Positions 1 through 10,000 of a stretch of 64,000 bases of DNA are shown in pieces. The position numbers and the translations under genes are program-made. Source of the stretch: Symsagittifera roscoffensis (Eukaryota > Xenacoelomorpha > Acoela > Convolutidae); NCBI RefSeq assembly GCF_963678635.1, contig NC_087066.1, positions 206,201-270,200 of the forward strand, in the 5' to 3' direction. The first letter of the stretch is position 1. Every line of letters starts with the position of its first letter. The notes below the pieces were generated by a model. That model was not told where the DNA came from. It did no database searches and worked only from the letters and a program-made list of their open reading frames with translations.

Positions 1-1704
1 TGGCCAAAGCAATTGAAGTGCCTTAATGGTGGTTAGTTCTTCAGTGCCAACTGCAAACTCATAAGGTGTGTTTTGGATTAGATTATATAATTTGTGATTG
101 AATTTAGTGTTATGGATGAATTCTAAAATGGGGATTTCTATAGGTTGTACAAACTCGTGCGGGATAAGGAAGGGTCGGGATTCTTCGGCGTTGAAGGTCT
201 TGGTGATGGGACAGAAGATGTACATTTGGGTGATGGGGTCATAATTACGAAGAATACCATGGAGGTTAGTGTCTTTAATACAATATGTGAAATTTAGGAA
301 AAATGGTGAAGTGTATTTTGAATTAATGAATTGAAAACGATGGTGTGGTTGTCTAGAGGGTGTGTGTAGGTCAAAGTGATTTTGGATGAAACGATAATAA
401 CTGTATGTGTGGGTTTGTTTAGTGCGCAACATAATATCGTGTGAGCAGTGCAAATCTCTTTCGTGTGGTGCAAGGAAATGAAAGGTTAGTGAAAATATTT
501 GGAAACGTTCTTTAAAACTTTCGTATGCTTGTGTGTCTGTTAGTGCTTCTGAAATAATGTGATCAAACTTTCGGTCGAAGATGTTTAGTGTAAATATATA
601 TGGTGTCTTGATGAAAAATTTCTCGGTGATTTGTGGGTTAGCGAAGCGATCGTCGTCTAAGAATTGATCTTGGTTAGCTCTGATGATGTTGTGATCATAG
701 CATTCGAGTGTATATTCGTTAGCTCTAGGTGCAGTGTGTGTTTTTAGTGATTTTTTATATCCAACGTAAGTAAATTGTCTAGCGGTTAGTGGTGTAGTGA
801 GTCGATATAGCATGTCCGTATTTCGCTCTATATCGATGTGAGTGTTAGATAAAGGTAAGCAAAGAGGGTTAGTAAAATGATAATATGAGGTCCAAGAGAG
901 AGTGGGCATTAAAACGTATTCATCTACAAAGTTGCGTGTTTCATTAGTGTCGTGGGGGGTGTTTAAGGTGTATTGTGGGAATGAGGGTAAGGTGATGGCT
1001 AAAAATTCTTTTGTGTTAGTATGCTTGGGGTGGTTGATGTATTCACGGGCTGTTCCTGGTTTTGCTGGGAAAGGATGGTTGGGGAACTTTCTTTTAAAAG
1101 TGCGGTAAGCTCTATTAGTGTTGAGTGAAAATTCAGTTGATGTGGATGATGGTGCTAATGATTCAGTATAATTTGAAGAGGGTGTAGGGGTAGGGGGGTT
1201 GGATGAATTTATTGTGGAGGAGATTTGGTTTATGGTTGGAGTGTGAAGGTGGTAGGGTTGTTGTTGAAGGGTAATAAAATTATCTAGCTCTGGGGAGATT
1301 CGGGGGGTGTCTGGAGAATGAGATGATTGGTCAGAATGAAATGAGGAGTAGGTTGGGGTAACTTGGGAAGCATAAGAGGGTGTGGAAGTGATTGGGTCAG
1401 GGTTATTGGATAATATGGGTTGAAAAGGGGGTTGAGAAAAATTAGAAGAGTTATGAAAATTATTGGATGGGGATGGTTCTGAGTCGGCAATTTCATCGGG
1501 GGTTTCAATATTCGGGTTATTGAGTTGTGAGATGGAGTATAAAACTGAGATGTGTGAGTTAGTGTCGGAATTCATGCCTGATGTTACATTACTAGATGGA
1601 AAATCGGGTGGCGGAAAAGCAAAAAGTGGTATTATTGGGATTGGAGAGGTAAGATTGGTTGGGTGGGAATTTGATCGGTGTAGTGATCCAAGTTGGCGGC
1701 TCAT
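1..1704 (-). CDS. Unknown large ORF downstream of envelope, partial (no stop in window)
   Basis: A frame of 568 codons stays open from an ATG at 1704 to base 1. I read every minus-strand triplet and found no stop. The ATG overlaps the envelope stop as ATGA (1704-1701), suggesting coupled termination and reinitiation or a shared transcript. The first 230 or so residues are rich in Ser, Thr, Pro, Asn and Gln and look disordered. The rest is richer in aromatic and hydrophobic residues and looks globular, with segments such as FVDEYVLMPTLSWTSYY and FQIFSLTFHFLAPHERD. I see no signal peptide, membrane span or known motif and do not recognise the family. Plus-strand frames here (for example 902-1108, 1463-1714) are shadows. 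It is probably an accessory gene of the retroelement; its function is unknown. Confidence 0.8.
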   Translation of the reverse strand, partial: MSRQLGSLHRSNSHPTNLTSPIPIIPLFAFPPPDFPSSNVTSGMNSDTNSHISVLYSISQLNNPNIETPDEIADSEPSPSNNFHNSSNFSQPPFQPILSNNPDPITSTPSYASQVTPTYSSFHSDQSSHSPDTPRISPELDNFITLQQQPYHLHTPTINQISSTINSSNPPTPTPSSNYTESLAPSSTSTEFSLNTNRAYRTFKRKFPNHPFPAKPGTAREYINHPKHTNTKEFLAITLPSFPQYTLNTPHDTNETRNFVDEYVLMPTLSWTSYYHFTNPLCLPLSNTHIDIERNTDMLYRLTTPLTARQFTYVGYKKSLKTHTAPRANEYTLECYDHNIIRANQDQFLDDDRFANPQITEKFFIKTPYIFTLNIFDRKFDHIISEALTDTQAYESFKERFQIFSLTFHFLAPHERDLHCSHDIMLRTKQTHTYSYYRFIQNHFDLHTPSRQPHHRFQFINSKYTSPFFLNFTYCIKDTNLHGILRNYDPITQMYIFCPITKTFNAEESRPFLIPHEFVQPIEIPILEFIHNTKFNHKLYNLIQNTPYEFAVGTEELTTIKALQLLWP

Positions 1705-3029
1705 CGTGGGCTAAAAAAATTATTATTTTGAGACTGAAATGCGGTGGTATGGGGTTGTTCAATAATTTGTTCATAAGTATTATCATCTTGTGACTGGTGT
1801 GTCATTATATGTTGGATGGGACTTTGTGATGTGGTTAGTCGAAAATTTGGATTATGTGTGATTGCTAAATTTCGAAAATTTCGTGGGACTAGAGATAGTG
1901 GATGGTTATTTGGTAGGGGTGGTAATTGTGGTGCCGTTGGCGTTATGTCTACATTGTTATGTTCTTCGTCGTATGTGTTTTGTCGTGTTGCTATTTTTGT
2001 GTTATATTCTTTTATTTGTGCGTCTAAAAGAATTTTGTTTATAGATGTAGAAAAGATTCCAAAAAATCCTGCAAAGAGTATGCGTGCTACGCTTGCTTGT
2101 CTGTTTACTTGTGTGTGTATAGCACATGTGTTGTAGATTCCTTTTAAAAGTGAGAAAAGAAATCCAATAAAGTTAAACATTGCGTATAAAATAGTCAATT
2201 TTTCTAAGATGTAGTAGGGCCATCCTAGAAAATCAAGGATTTCATTTTTGAGTGTAACAAAACTAAAAATGTTGATTGGTGATATATCTTGGGGACGGTA
2301 TTTTTCGCCGTTTAGATATATATAATCTTTAATGTCTTTAAAATATCCGCTATAGTCTTGCGTGTAGATATCGGCAAATCCTGCGGTTTCTGCAAGTTTG
2401 CGTAGATTTTGGTCAATTGATTGCCTTTGTATAGTGTCCATTTGTGTTAATAATTCTTGGAATTGTTGTGTTCTAATGTGATGTTGAATATCTGATTTTG
2501 AGTATATTCCTATTGATTGTAAGTCTATATTTGGGTTTCGAGCAATAGCGCGAATGCTTTCTGGTGAAAATTTTTTGAGTGGTTGCATTAATGTGGGATA
2601 TGGAGTGAGAAGATAATATTTATTTTCATCAGGATTTAGTTGTACTACATTGTGGCTATTTTCTGATCCACATGGGACTGCGGTATCCCAGAAATAGGTT
2701 CTTCGTGAAAGTGTATCCACGAAATGTACTTTATTTTTATAAAATATAGGGATTCTTTTATAACAACGTTTATCTTCAAAAACGTATAGTGGTGATACTT
2801 TTTTAGTGCAAGTATAAAACCATAAGATGTTTCCTTCATAGTCTAAAAAATTTGATCTATTTCCTGATAATAAGTATCCTGCATAGGGTATTTTTAATAC
2901 TGCTAGTGCAAGTGATTGTAATATTTGTGTTCGTTCTAATTCGCATAGTTGGTGTAGTTGGTGGAGTTTCTGGTGTATTACCAGTGGGATTTTCTGGAGT
3001 GCTTTGTGGTGGTGATTGAGGTATATCAA
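1701..3029 (-). pseudogene. env: Envelope-like glycoprotein, C-terminal part after a break
   Basis: This 442-codon frame carries the membrane-proximal and cytoplasmic part of the envelope. Its first 20 or so residues are read from inserted DNA and are not envelope sequence. From about residue 25 to 150 it repeats the end of the upstream envelope ORF, then continues into sequence found only here. Two hydrophobic segments are visible, near residues 290-315 (LTILYAMFNFIGFLFSLL) and 330-352 (ARILFAGFFGIFSTS), followed by a polar tail rich in Gln, Asn and Pro. The stop overlaps the next ATG. Without the 587-nt insertion the two envelope halves lie in the same frame. As it stands, the ORF lacks a signal peptide and is probably not a working product. 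Confidence 0.75.
2555..2958 (-). repeat. Envelope segment, copy A of a 404-nt duplication
   Basis: These bases match 3142-3545 at an offset of exactly 587 nt with only a few differences; one changes Glu to Lys in the encoded segment. The two copies form the outer parts of a composite insertion in the envelope gene. Confidence 0.9.
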
Positions 3030-3134
3030 AATGAACTCGGGGAGTTTGAAAATTTCTATTTCGTCGAGGATGTATAATTTGTCTATTTATTTCTGTTGTG
3101 TTTTGGCTTTGACTAAGGTGTCGTATTCTACTTA
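2963..3134 (-). repeat. 172-nt copy of 5603-5774 inserted in the envelope gene
   Basis: The segment matches 5603-5774, inside the Met-less frame 2 kb upstream, at an offset of 2640 nt with about one mismatch. It sits between the two envelope copies in the same orientation. A 9-nt direct repeat (ATTCTACTT) marks the right junction. It was moved here without its neighbours, as expected for reverse transcriptase jumping between templates. Confidence 0.9.
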
Positions 3135-3136
3135 TT

Positions 3137-4906
3137 CTACTTGCTTTCTGGTGAAAATTTTTTGAGTGGTTGCATTAATGTGGGATATGGAGTGAGAAGA
3201 TAATATTTATTTTCATCAGGATTTAGTTGTACTACATTGTGGCTATTTTTTGATCCACATGGGACTGCGGTATCCCAGAAATAGGTTCTTCGTGAAAGTG
3301 TATCCACGAAATGTACTTTATTTTTATAAAATATAGGGATTCTTTTATAACAACGTTTATCTTCAAAAACGTATAGTGGTGATACTTTTTTAGTGCAAGT
3401 ATAAAACCATAAGATGTTTCCTTCATAGTCTAAAAAATTTGATCTATTTCCTGATAATAAGTATCCTGCATAGGGTATTTTTAATACTGCTAGTGCAAGT
3501 GATTGTAATATTTGTGTTCGTTCTAATTCGCATAGTTGGTGTAGTGTTTCTAATTCGGAGAGTGACATTTCTTGAAAAATGCGGCTAATTGTATAATCTA
3601 GTTTCATATCTAAATGAATATCATAGTGGATATTACCGAAATATGTAGTATTCATTAGTGATAATTCTTGTAAGCGTGTGCTTCTGGTGTCATGGGGTTT
3701 TAGATGTCCACCAGGTTGTCCGTTGCTTTTTTCAAAATTAACTGGTATATAGGATGTTCCTTCGTTTGGAGGATGACCTGTGGCATATGGGTCAAGTTTT
3801 ATTTTTCCAGTGGTCATGTCGAATCCTTTTTCGTATTCAACTAATATTTCAGAGTATTGTGTTCTGTGAAGTGGATTCCTGTATTTACATGCAAGTTCTG
3901 TTTCTTGATATATTTGAAAACGTGTCAATTTATTTTCTATATTGTGTATGTTTCTAAAATTAGTACTTTGTTTTCGTGATGGATGTACTTGTTCATATGG
4001 AATTGATTGTATAAAGTATTTTTCGTGAAATTTTATCATACGAGCGTGTATTCTTGCTACTTGAAATGTCGTACATGTATCTTCGGGGAACCAAACAATT
4101 GTTGCTTGTGTTCTCGTTGTAGGGTCGCAATAACCTTGATCATTTTTACAAGGTAATCGGATTCCTTGATAGATCATTGTTTTATCTGATAAATCTCGTG
4201 TGAGTTGTATTTTTTCGAGTTGTATTTTCCAATCGAAAAACATTATTTCTTGGTATCCTTTATTTTTTGTATCTGCTTTGCAGTTTGATGGGTTATTTAT
4301 ACCAATGTGTGGTATCCAATGTTTATCGTGTAGGTCATAGGTTAATCGTCCGTGTGCGCCGTTATACGGGTATTTGTCGTCTAGTTTTATATGTCCTTGG
4401 TGTCTTTCAAGTTGTGATTGATGTACAGAGTCTGAAAAAACTTGAAAGTTAACTAACTTTCTTTCGGAGTTTTTATTTTGTGTGATGTTTAGTCTAAGTA
4501 ATTCATTTTTACAATCGTCGGGATTGAGATGTAAAAGTCGTTCTATTTTACTCTGATAGAATGATTCATGGTCAAGTCGGTTTTTGTTTCCGTTCGAGAC
4601 TTGTGAACAATGTACTTTCTTTTCGGAAAATGTTGCTGTGAATTTATAACCTGTAACTGTTGTTGCTCGGGCTTTTGAATAGAGTGTTGCTATTACATCT
4701 GTGGTTTCTATAGCTTGTGGTTCTGTTTCACATTGTGATACTTGATTTATTGCATATTTGTGTAGTGTTTTTTGTTCATTTTCTTCACAGTCGTAATGTG
4801 TTACTAATAAATCTTGTGGTCCTGTACGGGGGGAAGGGTTTATGTTTTGATTTGAGATTACTAGAAAAAGGAGTTGGAGAAAAATTAATAATTTTAGAAT
4901 ATACAT
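3137..4906 (-). pseudogene. env: Envelope-like glycoprotein, N-terminal part, truncated by insertion
   Basis: The 589-codon frame starts with a clear signal peptide (MYILKLLIFLQLLFLVIS). A Cys-rich ectodomain follows with potential N-glycosylation sites (for example NITQ, NTTY). Cysteines recur in pairs, for example around IRLPCKNDQGYCDP and WFPEDTC near residues 255-285, and near CKYRNP about residue 340. The last 130 or so residues contain a block with CYKRIPIFYKNKVHFVD followed by a Cys, which faintly recalls the class III (gB/chuvirus-like) fusion glycoproteins carried by some invertebrate retroelements; this is only an impression. It has no membrane anchor because the insertion ends it early. 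The ATG lies inside the last codons of the upstream frame (stop at 4894). If translated, it would be a secreted fragment. Confidence 0.75.
3142..3545 (-). repeat. Envelope segment, copy B of a 404-nt duplication
   Basis: Second copy of 2555-2958. In this copy the envelope frame ends at a stop just beyond the shared sequence (3137), because the inserted DNA follows immediately. Confidence 0.9.
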
Positions 4907-6024
4907 GTGTATGATAATCCTGGGTATGGATTATAAAATGTGATGTAGCCAATTGTGTTTTTGGTATATCTGTCGTATTTATATATTACTTCAGTAGTTA
5001 TAAACGGTGGTGGTAGTGATTGAGCTGTTATGTTAGGTGGGTTTAATGGGTAGGGATGTTGGGTAATATTGTTTAACTTAACTGTGATTTCAAACTTTAA
5101 TTGTAAACTGTTTTGTTGGAGTATTTGAATATTGTGATCACGGATATCGTTGTGAATATCTTGTCGATATTGTAATCTATTAAGTGCCCAGTTATGGAGG
5201 CGGTTACTTTCTAGATGTTGTCCAAATAATGGTGGAGGTGCTGTAAATGTATTCCAATCTAATCTTAAAGGAATATTTGTTGATGATTGTTCTCGGTATC
5301 TTGCGTCGAGATTGTTTGGAAAATTTAAGTTAAAAGGTGTCGGTGAAATTTGACTAATCGATGGTGTTGATGGAAGTGATAATGTTTCGGGTAGTGATGA
5401 AGAAGTTGTATCTGTAGAAATGTCTATGGGGTCATTGATTAAATTTGGTTCACCTTGTGTGAATGAATGTGTTGTCCAATATGGTAGTCGTGATGTTTGG
5501 TTTGAGGGGTTGAAAGGATTTTCACGTATTTGTTCAGATGTTGGTGTTGAACCTAAGTAGTCTGAGGGTAGGCTTGAAGTGCTTCGTTGTGAAAAAAGTG
5601 TAGGAGTTTCTGGTGTATTACCAGTGGGATTTTCTGGAGTGCTTTGTGGTGGTGATTGAGGTATTTCAAAATGAACTCGGGGAGTTTGAAAATTTCTATT
5701 TCGTCGAGGATGTATAATTTGTCTATTTATTTCTGTTGTGTTTTGGCTTTGACTAAGGTGTCGTATTCTACTTAGTTCTTGTGGTAGTGTTGGGTAAAGA
5801 TTATATGTTGGTTCACTTAGAGGTGCTTGTCGTTGAACTGGTTCTAGTGGTTCAGATAAACGAGCGTGTCGTTCTTCAAAAGTGTATGGGTTGTCTTGAA
5901 AAGAAATTCGTGTAGATGTTTGAGGGATTTGAGTGGTTGAAGGTGTTGTTGGGTTATCTTGGGATGATGTCGGTGAAGACTGACTTTGTGACTGTTGGGT
6001 AGCAATTTTTGATAAGTTTTTGAT
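4894..6024 (-). CDS. Unknown 376-codon open frame without any methionine
   Basis: Reading every minus-strand triplet from 6024 to the TAA at 4896-4894 gives 376 sense codons with no stop and no ATG at all. Two TAA codons close the frame just upstream (6030-6025). The protein is rich in Ser, Thr, Pro, Gln and Asn and is probably disordered, with a more ordered C-terminal third (for example LRLDWNTFTAPPPLFGQ). It follows the two small hydrophobic ORFs and overlaps the envelope ATG by 13 nt. With no start codon it must be joined by splicing (CAACAG and AGTCAG near the start are possible acceptors) or use a non-AUG start. Frameshifting from the preceding ORF does not work directly, because that ORF ends at 6033, before this frame opens. 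I do not recognise the family. Confidence 0.75.
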   Translation of the reverse strand: MKNLSKIATQQSQSQSSPTSSQDNPTTPSTTQIPQTSTRISFQDNPYTFEERHARLSEPLEPVQRQAPLSEPTYNLYPTLPQELSRIRHLSQSQNTTEINRQIIHPRRNRNFQTPRVHFEIPQSPPQSTPENPTGNTPETPTLFSQRSTSSLPSDYLGSTPTSEQIRENPFNPSNQTSRLPYWTTHSFTQGEPNLINDPIDISTDTTSSSLPETLSLPSTPSISQISPTPFNLNFPNNLDARYREQSSTNIPLRLDWNTFTAPPPLFGQHLESNRLHNWALNRLQYRQDIHNDIRDHNIQILQQNSLQLKFEITVKLNNITQHPYPLNPPNITAQSLPPPFITTEVIYKYDRYTKNTIGYITFYNPYPGLSYTCIF

Positions 6025-6032
6025 TTATTACT

Positions 6033-6221
6033 TTAGTGAGAAAGTTTGTGTTTATTATAATATTCTTCCAAAAAAAGAATTAGAAGGATTGTTGCTAGGG
6101 CAAATGTGAGGATTGCTTTCTTTATACATTTACATATGGTCAAAATGAGGGATGATAAGAATGCTATGAAAATTACAAACAATAAAAAAATATCAGTTCT
6201 ACTGAAAATTGTTCGTATCAT
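6033..6221 (-). CDS. Small two-span membrane protein (62 aa)
   Basis: The ATG at 6221 overlaps the stop of the previous ORF as ATGA. The product has two hydrophobic stretches, about residues 11-29 (IFLLFVIFIAFLSSLILTI) and 36-51 (AILTFALATILLILFL), separated by a short loop with Cys and Lys. It ends in a charged tail rich in Tyr, Lys and His. Its position between pol and env and its small size suggest a viroporin-like or envelope-accessory role, but no family is recognised. In AT-rich DNA, hydrophobic ORFs can arise by chance; the exact overlap with its neighbour favours a real gene. Confidence 0.5.
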   Translation of the reverse strand: MIRTIFSRTDIFLLFVIFIAFLSSLILTICKCIKKAILTFALATILLILFLEEYYNKHKLSH

Positions 6222-6448
6222 TTAGACAAGTTATATGAATCGTACCTGTGGATATAATCAAGGGTTTTGGAAAGTTGAAGAAATATTTCGAATATAGTGT
6301 AGAAAATTAAAAAAATGTTACAAAAAATGATTAGGATTATTAGAAAAGATTCAAGTATATCAAAAAGAAATATTATAAAGGTTTCAAGTATTGTAAAAAA
6401 ATGTTTAAGATTTATGAGTATTTGAGTAACTGTTTGAGAGAAGAGCAT
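6218..6448 (-). CDS. Small hydrophobic membrane ORF (76 aa)
   Basis: First ORF after the gap that follows gag-pol. The product is almost wholly hydrophobic and rich in Phe, Ile and Leu from about residue 18 to 58 (for example TFIIFLFDILESFLIILIIF), with a polar C-terminal end. It is likely one or two membrane spans. Its stop TGA shares bases with the ATG of the next small ORF. No family is recognised. Real expression rests on the overlap arrangement only. Confidence 0.45.
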   Translation of the reverse strand: MLFSQTVTQILINLKHFFTILETFIIFLFDILESFLIILIIFCNIFLIFYTIFEIFLQLSKTLDYIHRYDSYNLSK

Positions 6449-7046
6449 TTAAAAAATGATCTCTTGGTCGAATATTTTTTGCTGTTTGGGGCGATTTTCA
6501 AGTGTGGTCGGATTATTTATTAGTTTTTTGACAAGTGGGTTGAGTTTTGTAAAAAATTGTTGGGGGCAATTTTTATGTTGATCGGGAGGTCGTCTTTTTC
6601 TTTATTTTTGTTTGTCAAATGATCCGGGGTATGGTGAGATTTTTATACTTTAGGCTAATTAAAATGTTCATTTTGTTACTTTAGGCTAAGTTAACAAATT
6701 TGTTTTGGGGGTATTCGTGGTCTGAGTTGGGGAAATATTGTTGATCTTTGGGTTATTAGATAAGGGAGGGGTACGGTATTATGGTGATATTTATTTTAGT
6801 TGTCAAGTTGGAGTGGTTTGCTTATTTTTGACCTGGAGGTCGTAAAGTTATAGTTATAGATGTGCCTGGAGTTCTATATTATTCGTCTAATTGGTCTTAG
6901 TTTGAGTTAGAGAAAGTGACGGATTGGATGAATCCTATTGGTCTATTTTGAACTAGAATTATTGCGTACTTGTCAGCATGTTATTTTGAAAAATGGAAAT
7001 GAAAAATGTTTCGGAGGTTTCAAGATTGTGAAGTATAATGTTAAAA
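6449..7046 (-). other. Intergenic gap between gag-pol and the small membrane ORFs
   Basis: About 600 nt without a convincing frame. It separates gag-pol from the accessory and envelope genes, so it is the natural place for a subgenomic promoter, a splice acceptor or an internal ribosome entry site. I see no clear motif that decides between these. Confidence 0.4.
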
Positions 7047-10000
7047 TTACTTTTGAAATTCCACTTTCTTTAAAATTTTAGATTGGGGGATGAATATTTT
7101 ATAGTTTTTACGTGGTTGATTTCGGAGTCTTGATGTTTTTCTATTTTCTGATTTGTCGATTTGTTCTTGAGATATTATTTGTTCGGTCATTTTTCTATTT
7201 TTTCTTTCTTTTTGAGATGTATTTTGATCTAGATTTTTTGTATTGTTTTTTGTGGTGGTTGATTTTGTATTTTGATTTCCGAGGTGAATATCATTTTGTT
7301 CCTTGTTTGTATTTTCCGTATGTGGGTCATTTTGAATAACTTTTAATCCTGTGAAAGAATATAATTGAGTTAGTTCGCGGAGTGCGTACTCTTTTGGATA
7401 ATAAGGTAATAGGTTGTTTCGATGTTGAACGATTTCTTTTTTGTTTGAGTCGGTCATTTTATATGTGACATCAGTGGGTCTTGCAATTATTTGGTATGGT
7501 CCTTTTCGAAGGGGTTGTAATTTTTTAGAAATTCCTTTTTGAGTATTAAAATTAGGTATTAAAACAAATGTTCCAATTTTTAATTCGGAGGCTGGTGTAA
7601 AACGTGAATTGATTTGTTCATTAATATTTTGTCTTTGTAATAACTTTTTTGTTATTTTTTGATAAATTTCATTGTGTTTTTTATCTCTATTTAGAATCCA
7701 TTCGGTGTGTGTACCGGAGGCTAATTTAAGAATTTGTGGGTGATGAAAATGATCTTCATCGTGTGTATGTAAAGGTAGGTTATAACAAATTGAGTCTTTA
7801 TTTGGTTGACAATAACCTTGTGCGTTTTTATGAGAATTTGCTGTAAACATTATTGGTTTGCGTGGCTTTTGGTTAAAAACCATTTCGTATGGTGACATTC
7901 CTAAAGTTGTCGTAATTTGTGAATTATATGCTAAGGGAAATAATTTTACATCTGCTGACCATTCGGTATATTTTGTATCATTTCCGTTGATGATACATCT
8001 AAGATATTCTTGTAATGAACGGTTCATACCTTCGACTAAGCCGTTTGTCCAAGGTGCATGAGATGTACGTGGTTTGTGTTTAATGTTGTATAAATGACAT
8101 AGTGTGATTATTTCATTATTTATGAATTCTGTACCGTTGTCTGTGACTAAAATTTCTGGTAGTCCAAATTTTGCTATCCAGTGTTCATAAAGTGTTGTAT
8201 ACGCATAATAAGCGTTACAATGTGGTACTGGGTTAAGTGCTACATAATGTGTGAATGCGTCAACAATTACCATAATGTAGGAGTTTCCTTCTGATGAGGG
8301 TGAAATTGGTCCTTTAGTATCAAATGAGATACGATGGTTAAAGTACAAGCTTTGTCCTTTAAAATCTTGTTTTTGTGCTATTTGTTTTTGATTTGGGTAA
8401 GGTTTATTTAGTTGACATACTATACAATCATTGCATAGTACTTTTATCCAAATTGGTGCATTTGGGAAGTAAAAATTTTGTATAAAGTTTGAATATGTTT
8501 TTTCTGATCCAGAATGTCCTTTAATATTTTGTGTATGTGAAATATTAAAAGCGATGAGAATCATACTTAAAGGGAGACAGGGGACTGTAGATTCATTTAA
8601 GTTATACTCTAAAAGGTCTGTAGTTTCATTAATTGTTGTGTTATTAAATTTGCGAAAGTATCGGAGGAGTGTTTTGTTGCCTAGAATGGTTGAATCTGCC
8701 TTGATAGGTTTAGTTTTATATTTGTGCCATGATTTTAGTTGTCGAATTATTGGGTCCAGATTTTGATATTGTTTTAGTGTTGAAAATGTAATTGTTTCTG
8801 TTGGGGGGAGAAAAATGTTTTCAATTTCGAATTTAGATAAGGGTATTGTATCAAGTGGGTCGTGGAGGTCAAAAACTTGATTTATTGTGTATTTTGAATC
8901 GTTTGTTTGTGGTCCTGATAAATTTATTTTATCAGTTAAATTTTCTTTTTCAATTAGTGGAAAATGGTCTTTTTTAGTTTGGTGTTGTTTTGTTCGTTTT
9001 TGTTGGGTGTTATTTTTTATCCATTGAGAATATGGGATTGGTTTGAAAGTTGATGTTCCAAGTAGATCAACTTCATAATGATTTTTTTGACAATCTAAAT
9101 AAAGTGGGAAATGTTGTAAACTATTTATTTGTGATTGTTCAATATCAGTTTTTACTGCATATTTGCATTCCAATCGGGGTGATGTTTCGTTTTCTGCAAG
9201 GTAGAATTTTATGTTTTTGGGTATTTCAACTGTTGTTTTTCGTGTAAGTAATTCAGGTGGTGTATTTCGACTTAAGGTGTCTGGTAATGCAAGATTTTTT
9301 CCTGCAGTCCAAACTATATGTAAGTTTGGAAATTTCATTAGAATTAGTTGAAATCTGTAAACTCGGTGGTTTGGGTTAGATTTTTGTGTAAAGAGAAAGA
9401 TGATTGGTTTATGGTCTGTGAATAAAACTGTGGGGTGTTTTGATCCAAGTATCAGAAATTCATATTCTGTCAGTGTATATATTATGGCTGTACATTCTCT
9501 CATTAGAGTTGAGAGTCGTAGCTCTGCTTGAGTGAATAATCGAGAATTTGCTGATATGAGGTTCATTTTATTTGTACCATTATGTGATTGTAATAGTGCT
9601 GCACCGATGCCAAAGTTCGAAGCATCGCACATTGCATAAAATGGTTGATTAGGGTCTGGGATTGTGTTTGAAATTTGTTCAGTTAGAAGTTTTTTAATTT
9701 CTTCAAATCGTGCTTGATGTTCTGTGTTCCATTCAAAATTATTTTGTTGTCTAAGGATGTTATAAAATGGTCGTAGATATAATTGCATTTTATAAACATA
9801 TTTACTTAAAAAGTTTAACATTCCAAGAAATTCTTGGATTTTCTTTTTATTTGTTGGTGGTTGAAGTTTTTGAATAGCGTCAATGCGTGATTTCAGTGGA
9901 GTGATTGTTTTTCTTTCTATATTATGTCCTAAGAATTTAACTTTTGTCAAAAAGAAGTGTGATTTATCGGGGGCGGCCTTCAGATTTTCGTTCTGAAGTA

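Noticed and set aside
902-2136. Plus-strand frames at 902-1108, 1463-1714 and 1816-2136
   Set aside because: They lie opposite long minus-strand coding frames (env and the downstream ORF) and show only reverse-complement composition.
6024-6033. Programmed frameshift from the second small membrane ORF into the Met-less frame
   Set aside because: The small ORF ends at TAA 6035-6033, before the Met-less frame opens at 6024, and two TAA codons close that frame in between, so a simple shift cannot connect them.
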